A stretch of 64,000 bases of DNA, taken from Actinokineospora inagensis DSM 44258 (GTDB lineage: Bacteria; Actinomycetota; Actinomycetes; Mycobacteriales; Pseudonocardiaceae). A program made the position numbers and the translations under genes. Where the stretch lies: contig NZ_KI519517.1 in the NCBI RefSeq assembly GCF_000482865.1, positions 250,548 through 314,547 on the forward strand, written 5' to 3'. Below the pieces are notes generated by a model, which was not told where the DNA came from, did not search any database, and saw nothing but the letters and a program-made list of their open reading frames with translations. Below, piece after piece: positions 55,149 to 61,081 of the stretch; the stretch's first letter is position 1; the number at the start of each line of letters is the position of its first letter.

Positions 55149-56300
55149 GTGCACGAGACCGGGCGGGTGCTCAGAGCAGCGCGGGAAAACGCCGGACTCA
55201 GCCTGGCAACGTTCGCCGCCCGCGTTCACTACGGCAAGTCGACCCTGAGCATGGTGGAGACTGGGCAACGAACAGCCACCCCGGAGTTGGTAGCCGCATA
55301 CGAGCGAACGCTCGGCGTTCAAGGGTTGGGTGACGACGTGAATCGACGAGAACTCCTCGCGGCGACAGCCGCGCTGCTGGCCGGAACGGCGATCTCGGAC
55401 CCCGCCGCCCGACTCCTGGACGGGCTGTCCAGTGCCGGGCACACAGGTCAAGTCGGCCGCTCGGAGGTGGAGGCCATCCGACATGCGGCCGCCGTCTACA
55501 CCGCGATGGACCTCAAGTATGGCGGCGCGGTCACCGCCGATCTGTCCCACAGCGCTCTGAGGTGGGCTGTTGGGCTCTTGGACGCGCCGATGAGGGACGA
55601 CATACGGGTCGAACTCCACGCTGCGGTGGGTTCGCTCGCGGATCGGACGGCCTGGATGCATTTCGACGCGGGGCGGGGCCACTCCGCACGTACGCTCTCG
55701 ACTCTTGCGCTGCGCACGGCTGACGGAGGCGCTGACCCGGACTTGCGTGCCCACGTCTTGCTCGACATCGCCATGCAGGTCGGTGAAGTCTTCCCCGGAG
55801 AAGCTGCCAAACTGATTGACTCGGCTCTCGCGGACCGCCGGGTGTGCTCATTGGAACGCGCGAACCTGCACGCGGAGATGGGCCGACACTCGGCGAAGGC
55901 AGGTGACAAGCAGAAGGCGCTGCAGCACATCCGCCGGGCCGAGCTGTTGGCCTCGTCCGGTGGCGATGCCCCGATGTGGGCCGGATTCCTCACGGTGAAT
56001 CACCTCGATGCCGTCATCACGCGTTCGCTGGCCGCCGCGGGTGAGCACGCGGAGGCAATCCGGCGGTTCGAGAACCTGTTGCCCCGGGTAGGTGACGATC
56101 GGCTCCGTGGTCGCGCTGGGTGGATGATCGATCTTGCCGATGTGTACACCGATACCGGAGAGCTGGAGCGGGCGGCCACCCTGGCTCGGCAGGCGGACGG
56201 CGCGCTCCAGGAGGTTCGATCAACGCGGAAGGCGGCCAAGCTGGCCGCACTGAAATCACGCGTGACGCAAGCAAGGCACGGACAGTCACGGCAGAGTTGA
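55149..56300 (+). CDS. XRE-family regulator with TPR-like C-terminal domain
   Basis: 383 residues from a GTG after GAGGAG. Helix-turn-helix at about 5-57 (LRAARENAGLSLATFAARVHYGKSTLSMVETGQRTATPEL), then repeated helical hairpins (LSTLALRTADGGADPDLRAHVLLDIAMQVGE, SLERANLHAEMGRHSAKAGDKQKALQHIRRAE, EHAEAIRRFENLLPRVGDDRLRGRAGWMIDLADVY) like TPR units. Such proteins are abundant in Streptomyces and Pseudonocardiaceae, often near conflict or signalling genes. Ligand and targets unknown. Its region from 55323 on is duplicated immediately downstream. Confidence 0.85.
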   Translation: MHETGRVLRAARENAGLSLATFAARVHYGKSTLSMVETGQRTATPELVAAYERTLGVQGLGDDVNRRELLAATAALLAGTAISDPAARLLDGLSSAGHTGQVGRSEVEAIRHAAAVYTAMDLKYGGAVTADLSHSALRWAVGLLDAPMRDDIRVELHAAVGSLADRTAWMHFDAGRGHSARTLSTLALRTADGGADPDLRAHVLLDIAMQVGEVFPGEAAKLIDSALADRRVCSLERANLHAEMGRHSAKAGDKQKALQHIRRAELLASSGGDAPMWAGFLTVNHLDAVITRSLAAAGEHAEAIRRFENLLPRVGDDRLRGRAGWMIDLADVYTDTGELERAATLARQADGALQEVRSTRKAAKLAALKSRVTQARHGQSRQS

Positions 56301-56319
56301 CAGCCGCTCACGCGTTGAC

Positions 56320-57262
56320 GGGTTGGGTGATGACGTGAACCGACGGGAACTGCTCGCGGTGACGGCCTCGCTGCTGGCCGGACCAGCGATGTCAGACCCA
56401 GCCGCTCGTCTGTTGGACGGGCTCTCGACCACCGGACACACGGGTCAAGTCGGCCGGACCGAGCTGGAAGCCGTCCAGCAGACCACGGCCGTCTACACGG
56501 CCATGGACCTCAAGTTCGGCGGCGTGGTCACCGCCGATCTTTCCCGCAGCGCTCTCAACTGGGCCGTTGGACTCCTGGACGCCCCCATGCGGGACGACAC
56601 ACGGGCGGCACTGCACTCGGCGGTGGGGGCACTCGCGGATCGGACCGCGTGGACGCACCTTGACGCGGGCAAGACCCACTCCGCGCGCAAGCTCTCGACC
56701 CTGGCCCTGAAGACCGCCGACAGTGGCGCTGATCCGGACATCCGTGCCCACGTGCTGTTGAACATCGCCACGCAGGTTGGTGAGACTTTTCCGCGTGGTG
56801 CGGTGAATCTGGTCGGCTCTGCCTTGTCCGATCGCCGGGTGTGTTCGCTGGAACGCGCGAACCTGCACGCGGCGATGGGTCGGCACCTCGCGAAGTCGGG
56901 TGACAGGCAGCAGGCCCTGCACCACATCCGCAAGGCGGAGGCGTTGGCCGCGACCGGCGGGGAGACACCCGAGTGGGCCGGGTTCCTCACGCAGAACCAC
57001 CTGAACTCGATCATCGCGCAGTCGCTGGCCACCGCGGGTGAGCACACGGAGGCGATCCGGCGGTTTGAGGACCTCCTGCCGCGAATCGGCGATGACCGCA
57101 GGCGCGGCCGCGCTGGGCGGATGATCGACCTCGCCGAGTTGTACGCGACCACGGGCGACCTGGACCGGGCGAAGTTCCTCACGCAGCGGGCGGGCGGGGC
57201 CTTGCGTGAGGTGGGGTCGGCGCGGACCACGGCCAGATTGGCCGCGCTGAGGTCGCGTGTGG
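56320..57262 (+). repeat. Tandem duplicate of 55323-56265
   Basis: About 940 bp copied with an offset of 997 bp; the boundary GGGTTGGGTGA is shared. Divergence is moderate, so the event is not very recent. Confidence 0.85.
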
Positions 57263-57270
57263 AGGCGTGA
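56323..57270 (+). CDS. TPR-like protein, duplicate of the XRE regulator lacking the DNA-binding domain
   Basis: 315 residues from a TTG at 56323 (or a GTG at 56335). Aligns end to end with residues 59-377 of the preceding protein but has no helix-turn-helix. The frame is intact across the entire length and codon use is normal, so selection has probably maintained it. It could form heterodimers with, or titrate, its full-length neighbour. Starts 22 bp after the stop of the first copy, probably co-transcribed. Confidence 0.75.
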   Translation: MGDDVNRRELLAVTASLLAGPAMSDPAARLLDGLSTTGHTGQVGRTELEAVQQTTAVYTAMDLKFGGVVTADLSRSALNWAVGLLDAPMRDDTRAALHSAVGALADRTAWTHLDAGKTHSARKLSTLALKTADSGADPDIRAHVLLNIATQVGETFPRGAVNLVGSALSDRRVCSLERANLHAAMGRHLAKSGDRQQALHHIRKAEALAATGGETPEWAGFLTQNHLNSIIAQSLATAGEHTEAIRRFEDLLPRIGDDRRRGRAGRMIDLAELYATTGDLDRAKFLTQRAGGALREVGSARTTARLAALRSRVEA

Positions 57271-57337
57271 TCCAGACATCTGGGGCGTGTCCCGGCCAAG
57301 CCGCCCGTTCCTGGCCGGGACAGGTCGGGTCAGAGGG

Positions 57338-57823
57338 TCAGTGGGTCAGTTCGGCGAGCATGCCGGGGTGGTAGGTGCCTGCCGGGTTGCGGACGATGAT
57401 GTTCATCCGGTTGGCGGCGTTGATCAGGCCGAGGAGGCAGACCAGGGCGGCGACCTGGTCGTCGTCGTAGTGTTCGCGGACGCGGGACCAGGTTTCGTCG
57501 GTGACGCCCTGGTGGGCGTCGGCGAGGCGGGTGCCTTCCTCGGCGAGGGCGAGGGCGGCGCGTTCGGCGTCGGTGAACTCGGTGGCCTCGCGCCAGGCGG
57601 CGACGAGGTTGAGGCGGGTTTGGGTCTCGCCCGCGGCGGTGGCGTCCTTGGTGTGCATGTCGACGCAGAAGGCGCAGCCGTTGATCTGGCTGGCGCGCAG
57701 GGAAACCAGTTCCTGGGTCGACTTCGGCAGCGGTGAATCGGCGATCACCAGGGCCGCGGCTGTGAACCGCTTGACGAACTTGACGGCGACGGCGTTGTCG
57801 AGCATGGCGAAACGGGGGATCAT
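57338..57823 (-). CDS. Carboxymuconolactone decarboxylase-family (AhpD-like) protein
   Basis: 161 residues. Redox motif CAFCVDMH (CxxC plus His) in an all-helical fold (ELVSLRASQINGCAFCVDMHTKDATAAGE, FTDAERAALALAEEGTRL). AhpD-like proteins act in peroxide defence or small-molecule redox. Divergent from an ECF41 sigma factor; the COE (carboxymuconolactone decarboxylase, oxidoreductase, epimerase) partner is a known hallmark of ECF41 loci, and an ECF41-type promoter motif lies in front. Confidence 0.9.
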   Translation of the reverse strand: MIPRFAMLDNAVAVKFVKRFTAAALVIADSPLPKSTQELVSLRASQINGCAFCVDMHTKDATAAGETQTRLNLVAAWREATEFTDAERAALALAEEGTRLADAHQGVTDETWSRVREHYDDDQVAALVCLLGLINAANRMNIIVRNPAGTYHPGMLAELTH

Positions 57824-57862
57824 GGTCCCGTCCTCCCTGTGGTGCTTGTCGAGTGCCCACCA

Positions 57863-57890
57863 GACGCCGGTGGCCCCGAGCCGTGTGACA
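57863..57890 (-). promoter_or_regulatory. ECF41-type promoter for the decarboxylase gene
   Basis: On the minus strand TGTCACA (57890-57884), 17 bp, CGTC (57866-57863). The published ECF41 consensus is TGTCACA-N16-CGTC. Located 40-67 bp upstream of the ATG at 57823. Confidence 0.7.
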
Positions 57891-57914
57891 GCGTGGCGGC
57901 GTGAGCTGGAACAC

Positions 57915-57941
57915 CGTCACAAACCGGCGCGGCCGGGTGTC
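57915..57941 (+). promoter_or_regulatory. Possible ECF41-type promoter for the sigma-factor gene
   Basis: CGTCACA, 16 bp, TGTC, one base off the ECF41 consensus in each element and with the canonical spacing. 24 bp upstream of the sigma gene ATG; would give autoregulation. Confidence 0.5.
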
Positions 57942-57965
57942 TGATGCGGACGGAGAGGAGCACCG

Positions 57966-58847
57966 ATGACCCAGGACCCCGCGACCCAGGACTTCATCAC
58001 CCACCGCAACCTGCTGTTCACGGTCGCCTACGAGATGCTCGGCTCGGCGGCCGACGCCGAGGACGTGCTGCAGGAGACCTGGCTGCGCTGGACGACCGTC
58101 GACCTGGACACCGTGCGGGACCGCCGCGCGTACCTGGTCCAGATCACCACCCGCCAGGCGCTCACCCGGCTGCGCACCCTCGGTCGCCGCAAGGAGTCCT
58201 ACGTCGGCTCGTGGTTGCCCGAGCCGCTGCTCACCTCCCCGGACGTCGCCGAGGACGTCGAACTCGCCGACAGCGTGTCGATGGCGATGCTGCTGGTGCT
58301 GGAAACGCTCACCCCGACCGAACGGGCGGTGTTCGTCTTGCGCGAGGTGTTCGACCTCGGGTACGACGAAATCGCCGCCGCCGTCGACAAGAGCGCCGCC
58401 GCGGTGCGGCAAATCGCCCATCGCGCCCGTGCGCACGTCGCCGAACGCCGCCCACGCGGCAGCACGTCCCCCGCCGAAACCCGCGACGCCCTGCGCGCGT
58501 TCCAGGGCGCCGTCGAAACCGGGGACCTGCGAAGCCTCCTCGACATCCTGGCCCCCGACGTCACCTTCGTCGGCGACGGCGGCGGAATCCGCCAAGCCAT
58601 CCCGAACCCGGTCGTCGGCGCGGCCAAGGTCGCCAGGCTACTGGCCGGTGGACTGTCCAAAGTCGACGGCTTCACCCTGCGGCAGGCCGAGGTCAACGGT
58701 CACCCCGCCCTCACCTTCCTGCTCAACGGCGAAGTCGACACGGTAGTGGCGATCCGCATTGACGACGGACTTGTCACCGGCCTCTACGCGGTGCGGAACC
58801 CGGACAAGCTCTCGCACATGGACCGGGAGACCACCCTGCACCGGTGA
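57966..58847 (+). CDS. ECF41-family RNA polymerase sigma factor
   Basis: 293 residues. Sigma2 (about 10-75, TVAYEMLGSAADAEDVLQETWLRW), linker with WLPEPL at 83-88, sigma4 (about 110-160, LTPTERAVFVLREVFDLGYDEIAAAV), then a SnoaL-like C-terminal domain with DGGG at 204-207 and NPDKL at 278-282. The WLPEP, DGGG and NPDKL motifs define ECF41, where the C-terminal extension replaces an anti-sigma factor and tunes activity. Divergent from its predicted target, the carboxymuconolactone decarboxylase gene. Confidence 0.95.
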   Translation: MTQDPATQDFITHRNLLFTVAYEMLGSAADAEDVLQETWLRWTTVDLDTVRDRRAYLVQITTRQALTRLRTLGRRKESYVGSWLPEPLLTSPDVAEDVELADSVSMAMLLVLETLTPTERAVFVLREVFDLGYDEIAAAVDKSAAAVRQIAHRARAHVAERRPRGSTSPAETRDALRAFQGAVETGDLRSLLDILAPDVTFVGDGGGIRQAIPNPVVGAAKVARLLAGGLSKVDGFTLRQAEVNGHPALTFLLNGEVDTVVAIRIDDGLVTGLYAVRNPDKLSHMDRETTLHR

Positions 58848-58852
58848 GCAGA

Positions 58853-59785
58853 TCACGGGAGGGTGGTGGTGACATCGGTGACGGGACGGCGGGGCGTGGG
58901 GACGCCGGGGTGGCCGTACCCGATTCGCAGGACCAGGTGGGTTGTGGCGCCGACCAGGGTGTTGAGGGCGGACAGGGTTGAGGGCACTTCGATCGGTTGT
59001 GACAGTGGTGACACGGCCAGTCCTGCCGCGCAGGCTTCCAGCAGGACTCGTTGCAGGGCTTGGCCTGCGACCAAGTCGTAGGTGGGTGTGCTGCCGATTG
59101 TGGTGAGGGCGGCCAGTAGCGGACGGCGTTCGAAGGCAACCGATCCAGCGGTGGAGCCCAGGTCTCGTAACACCAAAAGGGAGTCTGGTGTGGACGGTCG
59201 TCCGGCTGCGAGAGGTGGGATGCCGTCGGGGCCCAGCCAGGCCGATACTTCCGCTACGTGGTCGGGGTTTTGGCCGAGTACGTGGTCGGCGCGGCGGATG
59301 AGGTCGGTGATGGTGCCCAGGGGCGCCGGGTGGTCGATCAGGTGGAGGTCGGCGCCTTCCTGCGTGGCGGCGCGGGCCATGGCGGTGCGGGCGGGGGTGG
59401 GGACGGGCCAGTCGAGGAAGGGGCGGCGGTTGGTGTGGCGGCGCCAGACGGCGTCGAAAAGGGTGTGGTGGTGGGTGGAGGGGTGGTGTTTGCCGTCGAG
59501 GGTCGCGGTGGCGAGCAGGTCCGGGGTGGCGCGGTCGGGCAGGATCGCGACGGTCGTGTGGTGACCGGCGATGGCCAGCGCGAGCCGCAGGGTGAACAGG
59601 GCGGCGCCGCAGGCGATGCGGGCCTCGTGCGCGTCCGGGTCGGTGATCGGTAACACCCGGGTGCGGTCGAGCCACAGGTCGACGGCGTCCGGGCGGATCG
59701 TGAACCGCCAGGGTTGGGTGTTGTAGGGCGACGGGGCGCGGACGGCGGCGGCGACCGCGGCGCGGATGACCGAGACGGTGGTCAT
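58853..59785 (-). CDS. Acg-type nitroreductase-family protein
   Basis: 310 residues from an ATG overlapping the universal-stress-protein stop (ATGA). Nitroreductase fold with AAVRAPSPYNTQPWRFTIRPDAVDLWLDR at the N-terminus, RRHTNRRPFLDWPVP in the middle and VGATTHLVLRIGYG at the C-terminus, matching mycobacterial Acg/Rv3131-type proteins of the dormancy regulon. These bind FMN but often lack reductase activity and may store flavin. Co-transcribed with the USP gene behind a DosR-like box. Confidence 0.88.
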   Translation of the reverse strand: MTTVSVIRAAVAAAVRAPSPYNTQPWRFTIRPDAVDLWLDRTRVLPITDPDAHEARIACGAALFTLRLALAIAGHHTTVAILPDRATPDLLATATLDGKHHPSTHHHTLFDAVWRRHTNRRPFLDWPVPTPARTAMARAATQEGADLHLIDHPAPLGTITDLIRRADHVLGQNPDHVAEVSAWLGPDGIPPLAAGRPSTPDSLLVLRDLGSTAGSVAFERRPLLAALTTIGSTPTYDLVAGQALQRVLLEACAAGLAVSPLSQPIEVPSTLSALNTLVGATTHLVLRIGYGHPGVPTPRRPVTDVTTTLP

Positions 59786-60630
59786 GGGCGGACGACGGCA
59801 ACGGGGCACTGGCCGTAGTGCAGTACCGCTCGCGCGGTCGAGCCCATCCCCAGCCCGGTCAGTGCGTGCCTGCCGTGTTTGCCGACCACCAGCAGCGACG
59901 CCCCGGCGCTCCGCTCGACCAGCACAGCGGCGGGTTGACCGCGGGTGACCACACGCTCGACCAGCACGTCCGGGTACTTCTCGCCCAGCCCGGCCAGGAG
60001 TTCGGCCAGTTCGAGATCTGCGCTGGTGGCCAACGCCTCCCAGTCGACGACCTCGGGCAACGGCACCCACGCGCCAGCGAACGACGCATCGTGCCAGGTG
60101 TGGACGGCGGTCAGCGGCACCCGCCTGCGGGACGCCTCGGCGAACGCGAACTCGGCCGTGGCCAGGCTGGACTCCGACCCGTCCACCCCGATGACCACCG
60201 GTCCGCCCTCGGTCGCCGCCGCGCGCAGCACGACCACGGGGCACTGGGCGTGCGCGCTGACCGAGTCCGACACCGACCCGAGCAGCAGCCCCTCGAACCC
60301 ACCGACGCCGCGGTGGCCGGTGACCAGCAGCGCGGCCTCCCGGGACGCCTCGATCAACTGTTCCACCGGCCACCCCGCGCGCAGGTCTTCGTGCACCTCA
60401 ACACCGGGGTCGACCTCGGCGGCGGCGTCTGTCAGCAGGGTCCGGCCGTGTTCGACGACGCTGTCGGTAACCTCCACCGGGTACTGGGCTGACGGCGGTA
60501 GATAGACGTGCACCAGCCGCAGTGGCAGCCCGCGCAACCCGGCCTCGGCGGCGGCCCACACCACCGCCTCGGCGCTCGACGGTGAACCGTCCACGGCGAC
60601 GACGACCGGGGGACGAGTGGTACTGGTCAC
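59782..60630 (-). CDS. Universal stress protein, tandem USP domains
   Basis: 282 residues from a GTG at 60630. Two USP domains (about 8-138 and 147-281), each with an ATP-binding signature (GHRGVGGFEGLLLGS and GKHGRHALTGLGMGS). Tandem USPs of this type are controlled by DosR in mycobacteria and respond to hypoxia and nitric oxide. First gene of a two-gene operon with the nitroreductase; a DosR-like palindrome lies 84 bp upstream. Confidence 0.9.
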   Translation of the reverse strand: MTSTTRPPVVVAVDGSPSSAEAVVWAAAEAGLRGLPLRLVHVYLPPSAQYPVEVTDSVVEHGRTLLTDAAAEVDPGVEVHEDLRAGWPVEQLIEASREAALLVTGHRGVGGFEGLLLGSVSDSVSAHAQCPVVVLRAAATEGGPVVIGVDGSESSLATAEFAFAEASRRRVPLTAVHTWHDASFAGAWVPLPEVVDWEALATSADLELAELLAGLGEKYPDVLVERVVTRGQPAAVLVERSAGASLLVVGKHGRHALTGLGMGSTARAVLHYGQCPVAVVRP

Positions 60631-60713
60631 CGGACGCTCCTCTCTCTCCTCGGAGTACACCTCCAGATTCCCCGCGCGGGGCCGGTTCGACGCACTTTCG
60701 GAGGCCACCGGTC

Positions 60714-60733
60714 GACGGGACCTTGGTCCCGAG
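60714..60733. promoter_or_regulatory. DosR/DevR-like operator
   Basis: GACGGGACCTTGGTCCCGAG matches 15 of 20 positions of the mycobacterial DosR box TTSGGGACTWWWGTCCCSAA, including both GGGAC and GTCCC cores. 84-103 bp upstream of the USP start. The adjoining genes (USP and Acg-type nitroreductase) are classic DosR targets. Confidence 0.7.
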
Positions 60734-60784
60734 AAACCAAATGGGATCTTCCACCGATAGCACCGGTGTCGGGAGGAGTGGCGG

Positions 60785-61081
60785 ATGAGGATGGACCTGG
60801 TCGAGCTGGTCGGGCACCTGCGCGAACAGTTGGCCGACGCGGTCGAGGCGGGGGCCGGGGCGGACCTGAGGTTCGAGGTCGGCGCGGTCGAGGTCGAGGT
60901 GTCGGTCGTGGTCGAGCGCGAGGCCAAGGCGGGCGGCAAGGCGAAGTTCTGGGTGGTCGAGGCGGGGACCGACGCGAAGCTCGCGCACCACCACACCCAG
61001 CGGATCAAGCTGTCGTTGACGCCGACCCGCGGCCAGGAGTCGGTCGCGATCGCGGGTGTCGAGGCCGGTGCCGAACGCTGA
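60785..61081 (+). CDS. Trypsin-co-occurring domain 2 (trypco2) protein
   Basis: 98 residues. N-terminal helix MDLVELVGHLREQLADAVEAG then a strand-rich part (DLRFEVGAVEVEVSVVVERE, KAKFWVV, RIKLSLTP), the trypco2 layout. Such small proteins are encoded beside trypsin-like-protease-fused NTPases in actinobacterial conflict systems, probably as regulators or adaptors of the protease. Overlaps the trypsin-STAND gene by 14 bp, so translation is likely coupled. Divergent from the USP operon. Confidence 0.8.
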   Translation: MRMDLVELVGHLREQLADAVEAGAGADLRFEVGAVEVEVSVVVEREAKAGGKAKFWVVEAGTDAKLAHHHTQRIKLSLTPTRGQESVAIAGVEAGAER

